The notes below the pieces were generated by a model. It had not been told where the DNA came from, ran no database searches, and saw only the letters and a program-made list of their open reading frames with translations. Position numbers and translations under genes: made by a program. Shown here in pieces: positions 1-7,886 of a stretch of DNA of 16,830 bases (within the stretch, counting starts at the first letter, position 1; each line of letters starts with the position of its first letter). The DNA comes from an uncultured Oscillospiraceae bacterium (GTDB taxonomy: Bacteria > Bacillota > Clostridia > Oscillospirales > Oscillospiraceae), in NCBI GenBank assembly GCA_934597125.1, contig CAKTQM010000037.1, positions 1 through 16,830 of the forward strand, read 5' to 3'.

Positions 1-21
1 ACACAACAGGGAGGCTTTCAA

Positions 22-480
22 ATGGGTTTCATGGACGAGATCAAGAAGATCATTCACCCGTATGACGACGAGGATTACGATTACGAGGATGAAGAACTGG
101 AGCAGCCGGAAAAGAGCGAGGCCAGAAGCATCTTCGATGACCGCCGCGAAGAGCGCAAGCAGCCGGAGGATCGCCACAACAAGGTGGTGAACATCCACGC
201 CACCGCCGCGCTGAAAGTGGTGCTGGTGAAGCCGGAGCGCTTTGAAAACGCCAGCGAGATCGCCGACCATCTGCGGGAAAAGCGCACGGTGGTGATGAAT
301 CTGGAATCCACCAACAAGGACGTGGCGCGGCGGCTGATCGACTTTTTGTCCGGCGTGGCCTATGCCGGCGACGGCAAGATCAAGAAGGTGGCCGCCAACA
401 CCTATATCATCACGCCCTACAGCGTGGATATCATGGGTGACCTGATCGACGAGCTGGAGAACAACGGCCTGTACCTGTAA
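22..480 (+). CDS. sepF: Cell division protein SepF
   Basis: SepF bundles and tethers FtsZ filaments to the membrane at the division septum in Gram-positive bacteria. The 152-residue product has the family architecture: a short amphipathic N-terminal membrane-targeting stretch (MGFMDEIKKII), a very acidic D/E-rich linker (residues about 13-50), and the globular SepF core from about residue 57 to the end, with the recognisable VVMNLE (89-94) and ITPYSVDIMGD (130-140) segments. A clear site GGGAGG lies upstream of the ATG. Length is typical of the family. It is followed after 24 bases by a DivIVA-domain gene, matching the usual division cluster. In many Firmicutes ylmG and ylmH lie between the two; here they do not. 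The promoter is upstream of the window. Confidence 0.96.
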   Translation: MGFMDEIKKIIHPYDDEDYDYEDEELEQPEKSEARSIFDDRREERKQPEDRHNKVVNIHATAALKVVLVKPERFENASEIADHLREKRTVVMNLESTNKDVARRLIDFLSGVAYAGDGKIKKVAANTYIITPYSVDIMGDLIDELENNGLYL

Positions 481-504
481 ACCGGACAATGGGAGGGATA
501 TACC

Positions 505-1146
505 ATGTTAACACCGCAGGAAGTTTCTGAAAAAGTGTTCCCCAAGGCATCCTTTGGCGGCGGCGGTTACGCCATGGCGCCGGTGGATGAGTTTCTGGAC
601 GCGCTGACGGAGGATTACGCGGCGCTGTATAAGGAAAATGTGACGCTGAAAGCCAAGCTGAAGATTCTGGCGGAGAAGGTGGAGGAATACCGCGCCACCG
701 AGGATGCCATGCGCTCCACACTGCTGACGGCGCAGAAGATGGCCGCCAAGCTGGTGCAGGAGGCCCAGAGCGAGAAGGAGAATCTGCTGAAAGAGGCCCG
801 CGAGCAGCACGCCACCCAGCTGGCCCAGCTGGAGCAGGAGCGGCACGATGCCGAGGAGAAGCTGGTCATGGCCCAGCAGAGCCTGGCGGAGTTCGTGCGT
901 CACGGCAGCGAGCTGTGCGCCCAGCAGCAAGAGTTTTTGAACGCTCTGCCGGAGATGCAGCTGACGGCAAAGGCGGAGGAGGCAGCCGTCGATACGGCGG
1001 ATATCCAGCAGGATATCATGCAGCATCTGGACGTGATGGAGACCGCGACGCCCGCTGCGGAGAGCGACGCCGAGACTTCGATCCCCAGCGATTTCAAGCT
1101 GAGCCTGGACGAGCTGAAATTCGGCCGCAACTACACCGGCGAATAA
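505..1146 (+). CDS. divIVA: DivIVA domain-containing protein
   Basis: DivIVA proteins bind negatively curved membrane at septa and poles and recruit division or sporulation partners. The 213-residue product has the N-terminal DivIVA lipid-binding module (about residues 1-35, ending in the characteristic VDEFLD). A long Q/E/K/A-rich coiled coil follows from about residue 36 to 150, with heptad-like leucines and repeated AQ/EA pairs. The acidic C-terminal tail is probably disordered. The GGGAGG site at 491-496 precedes the ATG by 8 bases. It probably forms an operon with sepF, and a perfect terminator follows directly. The glycine-rich loop before the VDEFLD motif (FGGGGY) replaces the aromatic/Arg tip of B. 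subtilis DivIVA, so membrane binding may differ. Family assignment is firm; the exact paralogue is not. Confidence 0.9.
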   Translation: MLTPQEVSEKVFPKASFGGGGYAMAPVDEFLDALTEDYAALYKENVTLKAKLKILAEKVEEYRATEDAMRSTLLTAQKMAAKLVQEAQSEKENLLKEAREQHATQLAQLEQERHDAEEKLVMAQQSLAEFVRHGSELCAQQQEFLNALPEMQLTAKAEEAAVDTADIQQDIMQHLDVMETATPAAESDAETSIPSDFKLSLDELKFGRNYTGE

Positions 1147-1156
1147 AAGAACATGC

Positions 1157-1186
1157 AAAAAGCGGCCTGACCGGCCGCTTTTTCAG
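1157..1186 (+). terminator. Intrinsic terminator of the sepF-divIVA unit
   Basis: An 11-bp perfect stem, AAAAAGCGGCC / GGCCGCTTTTT, with a 5-base loop starts 11 bases after the divIVA stop. The A-run on one side and T-run on the other make it potentially bidirectional. Confidence 0.9.
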
Positions 1187-1204
1187 CCCAAAGGAGAACA
1201 CACT

Positions 1205-2080
1205 ATGAGCCAAAGACCTATCATCGCCCTGCTGTACGACTTCGACAAGACGCTGTGTACCACCGACATGGAGGACTACTCCTTCATCCCCAGCCTGGGC
1301 TACACCCCCGCCCAGTTCTGGCAGAAGGCCAACACCTTCGGCTGGGAAAATCAGATGGACGGACTGTTGGCGTACATGTACACCATGATCGAGGAGTGCC
1401 GCGCCCAGGGCATGACGCTGAACCGCGACTATCTGGTGCAATGCGGCAAAGCCATCGAGCTGTTTCCCGGCGTGCGGGAGTGGTTTGACCGGATCGACGC
1501 CTTTGGCGACAGTCTGGGGGTGACGGTGGAGCACTACGTGCTGTCCTCGGGGCTGAAAGAGATCATCGAGGGCAGCGGCATCGCCCACCATTTCAAGAAG
1601 ATCTATGCCTGCGAATTCTACTATCGGGACGGGGCCGCCTGCTGGCCCAAGCTGGACGTCAACTTCACCAACAAAACCCAGTTCGTGTACCGCATCAACA
1701 AGGGCGTGCTGGAGGTCAGCGAGGATAAGAAGCTGAACGACTCCATGCCGGATGACAGCAAGCGCATCCCCTTTACCAACATGATCTATGTGGGCGACGG
1801 CCTTTCGGACGTGCCCTGCATGAAAATGATGCGCTCCTACGGCGGACAGGCCATCGCGGTGTATCAGGAGTCCAACCGCACCGGCGTGGAGGAGCTGTTG
1901 GCGAAGGGGCGGGTGGACTTCATCTTCCCTGCCGACTATCGGGCGGGGACGGCACTGGATCTGACGGTGCAGAACATCATCCGGAAAATGGCTATCTGCG
2001 ACGCGCTGACGGCGGAAAACGCCGCGCAGATGCGCTCCATCGGTCAGGTGGAGCTGGCATATCAGGAGACGCTGTTTTAA
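1205..2080 (+). CDS. HAD-superfamily hydrolase (phosphatase-like)
   Basis: A haloacid dehalogenase-fold hydrolase, most likely a phosphatase acting through a phospho-aspartate intermediate. Motif I is YDFDKTL with nucleophile D12 and general acid/base D14. Motif II is LSSG (S114/S115). The metal-binding motif IV is VGDGLSDVPCM with D198 and D202. The 291-residue length and the cap region between motifs I and II (about residues 25-105, rich in Trp/Tyr/Met) suggest a C1-type helical cap. The AAGGAG site at 1191-1196 precedes the ATG by 8 bases. It lies between two terminators, so it is probably monocistronic, although no clear promoter is visible in the short gap. Substrate cannot be predicted. 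Confidence 0.9.
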   Translation: MSQRPIIALLYDFDKTLCTTDMEDYSFIPSLGYTPAQFWQKANTFGWENQMDGLLAYMYTMIEECRAQGMTLNRDYLVQCGKAIELFPGVREWFDRIDAFGDSLGVTVEHYVLSSGLKEIIEGSGIAHHFKKIYACEFYYRDGAACWPKLDVNFTNKTQFVYRINKGVLEVSEDKKLNDSMPDDSKRIPFTNMIYVGDGLSDVPCMKMMRSYGGQAIAVYQESNRTGVEELLAKGRVDFIFPADYRAGTALDLTVQNIIRKMAICDALTAENAAQMRSIGQVELAYQETLF

Positions 2081-2088
2081 TATGACGG

Positions 2089-2127
2089 ATCGGCGTATGC
2101 CGCCATAGGCGGCATACGCCGATTTTT
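2089..2127 (+). terminator. Intrinsic terminator after the HAD gene
   Basis: A 16-bp perfect stem (2089-2104 with 2107-2122 region, centred on ATA at 2105-2107) is followed by TTTTT. It lies 8 bases beyond the stop codon. Confidence 0.92.
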
Positions 2128-2134
2128 CTGCAAA

Positions 2135-2172
2135 AAAGAGAGACGCCCGGTTCAGTGAGCGTCTCTCTTTAT
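2135..2172 (-). terminator. Intrinsic terminator for the reverse-strand surface gene
   Basis: The stem AAAGAGAGACGC (2135-2146) pairs with GCGTCTCTCTTT (2159-2170) around a 12-base loop. On the reverse strand the stem runs into a T6 tract, so it ends transcription coming from the gene at 2229-3692. Two terminators back to back insulate the convergent genes. Confidence 0.85.
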
Positions 2173-2228
2173 ATCCTCAAGGGCAGTGCAGAGGGGTTGC
2201 TGCCCTGTCAGACCGTGCGGTAGGAAAA

Positions 2229-3692
2229 TTAGCGGCCGCGCTTCTTGCTGACCCAGGCCATGCCGGTGACGGAGGTCAGGGCCATGCCCACGTACAGGGC
2301 CACACCGGCGTCGAAGGTCTTGGCGGAGTTGATGCTGTCTTCCTTCGCGGGTTCCGTGGTGGTCGTGGTGTTGGTGGGATAGCGGCGTACAGGACGGTCA
2401 GCGCGGTTGGGACGGTCGGGGGTGGGATCGGGAGTGGGGGTGGGATCGGGAGTGGGGGCGGGTACTGTATAGCCGCCGTTAGCATCAGCGGCAGTAACTA
2501 CGACGCCGTTGATTTCCAGCTGCTGGGTAGACTGCAGGTAAACGACCACGTTGGTCTGCACGCCTGTCAGTTTCAGACCCGTACCGTTATAAACGGTCAA
2601 AGAGTCGCCCGCCTTGGCGGTCTTTGCAGCCTGAATCACATTGTCTGCACCCACATACGACGTTTTTACGCGGGTATTGGCATCGACCTGGGTTTCGATC
2701 ACAGCTGCAACGGCAGTATTGGGAACAAAATCTGCTACATTCTCGGCATTGCTAAAGGTTCCTCCGGTGACGGAGACAGCATAACCGCCCGTTGTCTCAG
2801 CAAAGGAGTCACCCATTGTAGGCGCTTCAAAGCGGCCGCCGCTAATGGCGACAGAACCCTTGCCATTACCGCCCTGACCCATACCGAAAATCTTTTCGCT
2901 GCCAATAAATTCGCCGTTCGTAATTGTAAGCATTCCTTTGTCGGCGTCATTCACATACGCACCGTTGGAAATAGGGTAAGATCCCTTAAAGGTGCCGCCG
3001 GAAATCGTTGCGACATTCCAATTCAGAAGTGTTGCTGCATTGCTGCTGCCGATGTTGTTGGTGCTGTCAAACATACCGCCGGAAATCTCAAGAACGCCAT
3101 AGTCATCGTTCTTAATCACAGAGCAGCTCTTCGTACCGGACTTTCCTTCGAAATTGCCACTTGTGATAGTCAGCTTTGCTCTATCAGCTGCTGCCGGAAC
3201 AGATTCGCCAGCAACCTCATCTATGTTGCCATACCATCCATTTGCGATCAGGCTGGACGTATCTTCGCAGTTAGCAGGCTTTCCCACCGAAACTTCGCCG
3301 TTAATAAGCATCGTGCCAAGGTTCTTAATAACATACCACTGTGCGGACGTATAGGTGCCGCCGCTCAGCGTCACCGTACCGCCAGGAAAATTGGCAACGG
3401 CTGCTGTCTCTGCCGTAGTCGCATTCACACTGCCTGTACCTGTTACGGTCAAAGTGCCCTTGTTCACGATGCCGCCAGTCAGGGTCTTGCCGCCCAGATT
3501 CAGCGTGACGGTCTTGCCATCGAGAATTGTGACCTTACCGGTAATGTTGTCTCCCAAGGTGATGGTCGTCGCTCCGCTTGCAAGCGCCGCGTTTAACTCC
3601 TCAAGAGTTGTGACCTTGGTGTCTGCCCATGCGGTGGTGCACAGGCTCAGCGCCAGAGTCAGCGCTAAGAGGATACTTATGATCTTTTTCAT
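2229..3692 (-). CDS. Secreted beta-helix-like surface protein with C-terminal anchor
   Basis: A 487-residue exported protein of unknown ligand. The start at 3692 is chosen because a full signal peptide begins there (MKKIISILLALTLALSLC, likely cleavage after AWA at residue 23) and AAAGGAG lies just upstream; a longer in-frame reading adds 22 unlikely residues. The mature part (about 24-370) is built of many short turns of the type GGTF/GGTY/GGRF with N-terminal and terminal beta strands, typical of parallel beta-helix (pectate-lyase-like) surface proteins. A Pro/Thr/Asp linker (about 413-440) follows, then a C-terminal segment KTFDAG, a hydrophobic helix and the basic tail KKRGR. This resembles a wall-sorting signal but lacks LPXTG. 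Binding to host or cell-wall glycans is plausible inference only. Confidence 0.82.
   Translation of the reverse strand: MKKIISILLALTLALSLCTTAWADTKVTTLEELNAALASGATTITLGDNITGKVTILDGKTVTLNLGGKTLTGGIVNKGTLTVTGTGSVNATTAETAAVANFPGGTVTLSGGTYTSAQWYVIKNLGTMLINGEVSVGKPANCEDTSSLIANGWYGNIDEVAGESVPAAADRAKLTITSGNFEGKSGTKSCSVIKNDDYGVLEISGGMFDSTNNIGSSNAATLLNWNVATISGGTFKGSYPISNGAYVNDADKGMLTITNGEFIGSEKIFGMGQGGNGKGSVAISGGRFEAPTMGDSFAETTGGYAVSVTGGTFSNAENVADFVPNTAVAAVIETQVDANTRVKTSYVGADNVIQAAKTAKAGDSLTVYNGTGLKLTGVQTNVVVYLQSTQQLEINGVVVTAADANGGYTVPAPTPDPTPTPDPTPDRPNRADRPVRRYPTNTTTTTEPAKEDSINSAKTFDAGVALYVGMALTSVTGMAWVSKKRGR
2421..2456 (-). repeat. 18-bp tandem repeat encoding a Pro-Thr-Asp linker
   Basis: Two identical 18-bp copies (2421-2438 and 2439-2456), followed by a partial third, encode the PTPDPT-type linker of the surface protein. 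Copy number could vary by slippage. Confidence 0.8.
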
Positions 3693-3725
3693 TGCTGATT
3701 CTCCTTTATATACACATGAATTTTT

Positions 3726-3778
3726 CCTTTGTTTCCCTCTGAAAAAAGAGGGAAACAAAAGGACAGCCCATGGGCTGT
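3726..3778 (-). promoter_or_regulatory. Two-hairpin 5' leader of the beta-helix surface gene
   Basis: Between the likely transcription start and the ribosome site lie a perfect 16-bp palindrome ACAGCCCATGGGCTGT (3763-3778) and, directly after it, a 13-bp stem TTTGTTTCCCTCT / AGAGGGAAACAAA with a 6-base loop, extended by GG/CC pairs around one bulged base (3726-3762). On the reverse strand the first palindrome is followed by CCTTTTG, a weak U-run. The structures could stabilise the mRNA, act as an attenuator or bind a repressor. Confidence 0.55.
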
Positions 3779-3795
3779 TTACTGGTACATCAATT

Positions 3796-3823
3796 ATTAT
3801 AGCATTTTGCGATGCAAAGTCAC
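3796..3823 (-). promoter_or_regulatory. Probable sigma-A promoter of the beta-helix surface gene
   Basis: On the reverse strand a perfect -10 TATAAT (3801-3796) is preceded by GTGACT (3823-3818) with a 16-base spacer. This puts the transcript start near 3789 and gives a leader of about 95 bases. The -35 box is weak. Confidence 0.6.
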
Positions 3824-3988
3824 GCTATTTCAATCATTTCCTCCACTTTCTCCTTTTTGCACAGAGCTTTCACCTTTTATTTGTATGTTTTGGCGAATTT
3901 TGACGCCGCAGCGTATACATTTGTGTGGCGGCGGGGGTCTTTTTGGGGCGGCCGGCGCATAGGCTGGGGCAGAAAGGACGGGGATGGT

Positions 3989-4228
3989 ATGAAAGAAAAT
4001 CGGGTTCGGGTACTGCTGCTGCGCCGCCGTCTGGCGGTGCTGCTGTGCACCATCGCGGCGGCAGCGGGTATTTTTTATGTGACGCTGTACCCCGCGTCCC
4101 GCACGGCGGCGGCCACCACGCGGCAGCTGCCTATTTACTCGGTGGAGCGGAAGGAAAAGCTGTGTTCCATTTCCTTCGACGCCGCGTGGGGTGAGGGAAA
4201 AGTGCGGCAGGGACGCGGCGGCAAATAG
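3989..4228 (+). pseudogene. Truncated polysaccharide deacetylase (NodB-type, PdaB-like) fragment
   Basis: The 79-residue reading frame has a basic N-terminus and one membrane helix (about residues 15-33), then a short extracellular stretch leading to LCSISFDAAWG. That is the first catalytic motif of NodB-homology polysaccharide deacetylases, closest to the sporulation-associated PdaB/YlxY group. The family normally continues for about 180 more residues carrying the HxxxH zinc motif and the other catalytic motifs. Here the frame runs into EGKVRQGRGGK and stops, and 4229-4265 shows no recoverable remainder in another frame before the terminator. I infer a 3'-deleted remnant, probably cut when the neighbouring surface-protein region was rearranged. 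It sits alone between two reverse-strand surface genes. A short live membrane peptide is possible but less likely. Confidence 0.65.
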
Positions 4229-4265
4229 CGGACGAAGCCACACCGTTCTGCCCCTTCCGGATAAC

Positions 4266-4296
4266 AAAAAGCGCCGTATTCCTACGGCGCTTTTTT
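4266..4296. terminator. Bidirectional intrinsic terminator
   Basis: The stem AAAAAGCGCCGTA (4266-4278) pairs with TACGGCGCTTTTT around the loop TTCC. It has T-runs on both strands and serves the large reverse-strand adhesin gene and the forward deacetylase remnant. Confidence 0.9.
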
Positions 4297-4329
4297 GCTG
4301 GGAAGATGGCGTAAGGGAACTCTGTTCCA

Positions 4330-7300
4330 TTATCTGCCGCACTTTTTTCTTCTGCTGACGGCCATTGTACCAATGGCCGTGCCGCTGGCAAACAGCAGGG
4401 CGCTCCACACAGCAAGATTGCTGCTGTCGCCGGTTTTCTGGGATTCCAGCCGCTTCGTGTCGGTTCGGCCAACGGTGCCGGCGGAACCGGCGGCATTGCC
4501 GCCACCGTCGGGAATGGTATTTCTGGCGGTGCGCCAACCGGCATACACGGTGGTGTCCTCCGTCAGATAAACGCCGGAGACCCGCTTCGTCAGGCTGCTG
4601 TCGCTGTACCAGCCGATAAAGGTATGGCCGTGCCTGGTCGGAATGTACTTAATCAGGTCAATGTAGGTATTGTACGTTCCCCGCACGCTGGCGATGGCGC
4701 TGCCGCCATCCGTTTCAAAACGCAGCGTGTAATAAGCGACGGGCGCGACCTCCTCAAAGACCGCCTTGATCCTGGTGTCCCCGTTCACGGTGTAGGGATC
4801 GCCCACATTGTACGACCTGCCGCCGATCTCCCACGCCTTGAACTTCTGACCGGCGGGCGCGGTGAAGCCGCAGGCGGGCAGGATGTAGTTGGTTCCCGCC
4901 TTGACGGTCACAGATTTCATGCTGCCAGTGCCGCCGTTGGGGTCGAAGGTGATCTCACAGTCCGCAAGCGGAGTGTCCTCGCCCACTGTGACCGTCGCGT
5001 CAGGACTGGCAAAATGGTTGTTATCCTCCGCATAGCGGATGAAGTAAGTGCCGGCGGATATGCTCTTAATCTCTGTGCCGCTGCACGCCTTATAGCTGCT
5101 TTCGCCCGCCGGATGGTATTCCATTCTGTCGGTCACGCCGGTGATCTTGCCGTCGCTGCCGTTCCCTGAAGATGGGGCGACACCGGCCAAGCCGGTAGGC
5201 GCGTCCTGCGTGGCTTTGCCGATGCTCCACATTGCGGTCACGGCATCGCTGCTGCCGTCCGCCCATTTTCCGGTCTTGGACGTGACCGCCACAGTGCAGC
5301 TGCCCGCGTTCGTGGCGGTGTTGCCGGTGATGTTCATGGTGTCGGGATCATAGCCGGTCACTTTGGCCGTCTGCACAGCGCCGTTGTAGGTGTAGGTACC
5401 GGTGACCTGAATATTGGGTTTGGCGGGGTGCGTGGGCTTCGGCGTATCCTCCGGCACCGTGACGGTACAGGTCGCAATGTAATTGCCGTCCGCTGTGCGG
5501 GCGACGATAAGCGCCATGCCCGCCTTGCCCGCTGTGACCGTGCCGTCGCTGCTGACGGCTGCCACCGAAGTGTCTGTGCTCCACCAGGACACTGTCTTGT
5601 TGGTGGCGTTTGCCGGTTCGACGGCGGCGGTCAGCGCCGCACTGCTGTCCTTGGCGAGGGTCAGCGCGGTCTGATCCAGCGTCACACCGGTAACGGCTAC
5701 GGTCGTCGGCGGGGTGGGGGTCGCGCCGTCAGACCACATGGCTCTGAGGGTGATGTTCCCGGTCACGCTGTCGTGGGTGAAATTCCAGTGCTTTCCGCTT
5801 TCGGTAAACCAGCCGAGGAACGTCGCGCCCTCCTTGGTGGGATCCAGCGGCTCTGCTGCCTTGTCGCCGGAGATAAGCAGCAGCTGCGGTTCCACTTCGC
5901 TGCCGCCGTTTGAATCGAATGTCATGGCGCAGCGATCGTCAGACCACAGTGCGTAGAGCGTGGTGTCCGCCAGGATCCGTTCCTTGAATTCATCCGTGAA
6001 TCCATAGCGCTGCGTACACTCGCTGTCGGTATACCAGCCGAGGAACTTCTGATCGTCTTTGGTCGGATCAGGGTTCGGTGCGGTGGCGAGGGCGTTGACG
6101 CGCACCTGCGGTTTCGGCACCGGCGTACCGCCGCGGACGTCAAACGTCACGGTGAAGGCACCGTAGGGCGTTTCATCGAACGAGCCGCCGCCGATCGTGC
6201 CGATGTGGCCGCCAGGCCAGTTGTCCGCTTCGTTCGTAACAGTTCCATGGAACGTACCGCCGCTGATCTCGCTTCGTTTTCCATTTATGACCGACCCATA
6301 GAACGTTCCGCCGCTGATGGTGCTGGCAAGAGTGCTGTTCGTACCATTATCGACGGCTCTATTAAACGTTCCGCCGCTGATGTCTCCTTGGTCGTTTATA
6401 ACCGCGTCGTTGAACGTCGTGATGCTGCTGGGATTTTCATCGATTTTGATCGTTCCCTCCTGATTCAAGACTGTACAGTCCACTGTGCCGCCATGCGCCA
6501 GCATGGTTGCCATCCAAAGGTACAGGCCGCCGTTGTCTTTCCCGTTACCGCGATAGCTTGTGCATGTGCCGTCGATACTGCCGCCCTTCATCTCAAATAC
6601 GCTGTTGGCCTTAGCGTACACGCCTCCGCCGTAAGCGCCGTACTCTTTGTTCTCACACTGTGCCGTGCAGCCGGTGATCGTTCCAGCGGTCATCGTAAAC
6701 TTATCATCATATCCATTCAGATACACACCGCCGCCGCAAGCTTTATCACTTCCGATTACTTTACAATTCTCAATACTGCCGCCCGCCATCTCAAATATGC
6801 TGCCGGAGAAGCCGCTGATGTACACACCGCCGCCGTAAGCCGAGCCGGTGTCAGAGCTCGCGCTGCAGTTTTGGATGGTGCCGCCAGTCATCCGGAAGCC
6901 ATATGGCATCGTCTCATCGTGACGGCTGGTCGGGCTTTCAAGATACACGCCGCCGCCATAGGCGTCGCCTTCTCTGCTTGCTGTGCAGCTTGAGATCCGG
7001 CCGCCGTCCATCGTGGCGATGCCGCCAAGTTCAATATACATGCCGCCGCCAGCAGGCGCCTTGCACGATTGAATCATGCTGTCGCCGGTCATATGAAGCT
7101 TGCCGCCGTATGCAACGTATACGCCGCCGCCGTTTTTCGACGCCGCACATTCAAGGAGGGCGCCAGCTGTCAGTTCCACCGTGCCGCCGTCGTCGATATA
7201 CAGCCCGCCGCCCTTTTCGCTGGTTGCCGTATTCTGAGAGGTGATGCTGCCGTACTTACGCAGGACACCGTCAACATATTCCGCCCCGCTGTCTATAATC

Positions 7301-7560
7301 GTCAGCGTGGCATTTTTCACGGTGATGATGCTGCCATTTCCTGTATACGTCAGCGTCTTGCCGTTGAGGTCGAGGGTCATGGTTTTTTCGACCGTAAGCG
7401 GTGCGCTAAGGGTAATGTTGTTCTGTAATTGAACATCAGTGCCCTGTTCGATGGCTGCTGTCAGCGCCGCTTCGCTGCTCACAGCTTCCGCGTTGGCGCT
7501 GACGCACAGCGACAGCAGCATGCTGAGACACAGCAGCAGCGATAGTAGCTTTCGTTTCAT
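4330..7560 (-). CDS. Large adhesin-like surface protein with InlB repeats and QKTGD anchor
   Basis: A 1076-residue exported protein. The start at 7560 is set by AAGGAGG upstream and a signal peptide (MKRKLLSLLLCLSMLLSLC, cleavage near SANA, residue 24). Order of domains: a right-handed beta-helix region with GGGVY/GGGMY turns (about 40-465); two Listeria-Bacteroides InlB-type repeats with FLGWYT/FLGWFT and YALW/RAMW ends (about 470-540 and 545-612); a BIG_2-like Ig domain (about 620-700); an MBG-like domain starting TYTYNG (about 715-800); two more InlB-like repeats (about 868-935 and 943-1010); then QKTGD at about 1040, a hydrophobic helix and RRKKCGR. The end is a sortase-type sorting signal with QKTGD in place of LPXTG. 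Its start overlaps the stop of the small membrane gene (ATGA), so the two are co-translated. A role in adhesion to host, mucus or partner cells is inferred from architecture. Confidence 0.85.
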   Translation of the reverse strand: MKRKLLSLLLCLSMLLSLCVSANAEAVSSEAALTAAIEQGTDVQLQNNITLSAPLTVEKTMTLDLNGKTLTYTGNGSIITVKNATLTIIDSGAEYVDGVLRKYGSITSQNTATSEKGGGLYIDDGGTVELTAGALLECAASKNGGGVYVAYGGKLHMTGDSMIQSCKAPAGGGMYIELGGIATMDGGRISSCTASREGDAYGGGVYLESPTSRHDETMPYGFRMTGGTIQNCSASSDTGSAYGGGVYISGFSGSIFEMAGGSIENCKVIGSDKACGGGVYLNGYDDKFTMTAGTITGCTAQCENKEYGAYGGGVYAKANSVFEMKGGSIDGTCTSYRGNGKDNGGLYLWMATMLAHGGTVDCTVLNQEGTIKIDENPSSITTFNDAVINDQGDISGGTFNRAVDNGTNSTLASTISGGTFYGSVINGKRSEISGGTFHGTVTNEADNWPGGHIGTIGGGSFDETPYGAFTVTFDVRGGTPVPKPQVRVNALATAPNPDPTKDDQKFLGWYTDSECTQRYGFTDEFKERILADTTLYALWSDDRCAMTFDSNGGSEVEPQLLLISGDKAAEPLDPTKEGATFLGWFTESGKHWNFTHDSVTGNITLRAMWSDGATPTPPTTVAVTGVTLDQTALTLAKDSSAALTAAVEPANATNKTVSWWSTDTSVAAVSSDGTVTAGKAGMALIVARTADGNYIATCTVTVPEDTPKPTHPAKPNIQVTGTYTYNGAVQTAKVTGYDPDTMNITGNTATNAGSCTVAVTSKTGKWADGSSDAVTAMWSIGKATQDAPTGLAGVAPSSGNGSDGKITGVTDRMEYHPAGESSYKACSGTEIKSISAGTYFIRYAEDNNHFASPDATVTVGEDTPLADCEITFDPNGGTGSMKSVTVKAGTNYILPACGFTAPAGQKFKAWEIGGRSYNVGDPYTVNGDTRIKAVFEEVAPVAYYTLRFETDGGSAIASVRGTYNTYIDLIKYIPTRHGHTFIGWYSDSSLTKRVSGVYLTEDTTVYAGWRTARNTIPDGGGNAAGSAGTVGRTDTKRLESQKTGDSSNLAVWSALLFASGTAIGTMAVSRRKKCGR

Positions 7561-7886
7561 GCCGTTTTGTCCTCCTTTGCATCTTCCTTCCGTTTGTCCC
7601 GCCGGTGCAGCCGCATGCAAACGGCTGTCAGCACTACCGCCGCGGCAAAGGAGACAACGCCCACCAGCACATAGCCGCCCGCGTCCTCCCGCAGCAGCAT
7701 CGCGCCGAATATCCCCTGCGCGGCGGTCTGTCCCTGTCCGACGGCCAGACCTGCCGCCTGCATCAGCGCCGCGAACAGGAGCATACACACGGCGGACAGT
7801 CCGCAGACGCCGCGGCGCTGCCTCCGGCGGGTGTTTTCCCGCACCCGTTTTTTGACGATCTCCACCCGTTTTGCGGTATCGTACAT
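7557..7886 (-). CDS. Small two-helix membrane protein, unrecognised
   Basis: I do not recognise this 109-residue protein. It has a strongly basic cytoplasmic N-terminus (residues 1-26, rich in K/R), a hydrophobic helix at about 28-50, a Gln/Gly loop, a second helix at about 70-92, and a basic/acidic tail (HRRDKRKEDAKEDK). A good site (GGGAGGAGG, reverse strand) precedes the ATG at 7886. The stop overlaps the start of the large adhesin-like gene by an ATGA, so the two proteins are made from one message with this one first. That coupling suggests a function tied to export, assembly or level control of the adhesin, but nothing in the sequence proves it. Confidence 0.75.
   Translation of the reverse strand: MYDTAKRVEIVKKRVRENTRRRQRRGVCGLSAVCMLLFAALMQAAGLAVGQGQTAAQGIFGAMLLREDAGGYVLVGVVSFAAAVVLTAVCMRLHRRDKRKEDAKEDKTA

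Noticed and set aside
508..1158. 216-residue reverse frame
   Set aside because: It is the antisense of the divIVA coiled coil; Leu/Gln/His repeats arise from the CAG/CTG-rich codons.
2421..2456. Short tandem array as a CRISPR or regulatory repeat
   Set aside because: It encodes a Pro/Thr/Asp linker in frame, has only two full units and no spacers.
3355..3903. 182-residue forward frame
   Set aside because: It is antisense to the beta-helix surface gene and its promoter and has no ribosome site.
6205..6993. 262-residue forward frame
   Set aside because: It is the mirror of the repetitive beta-helix part of the large adhesin, with no start signal.
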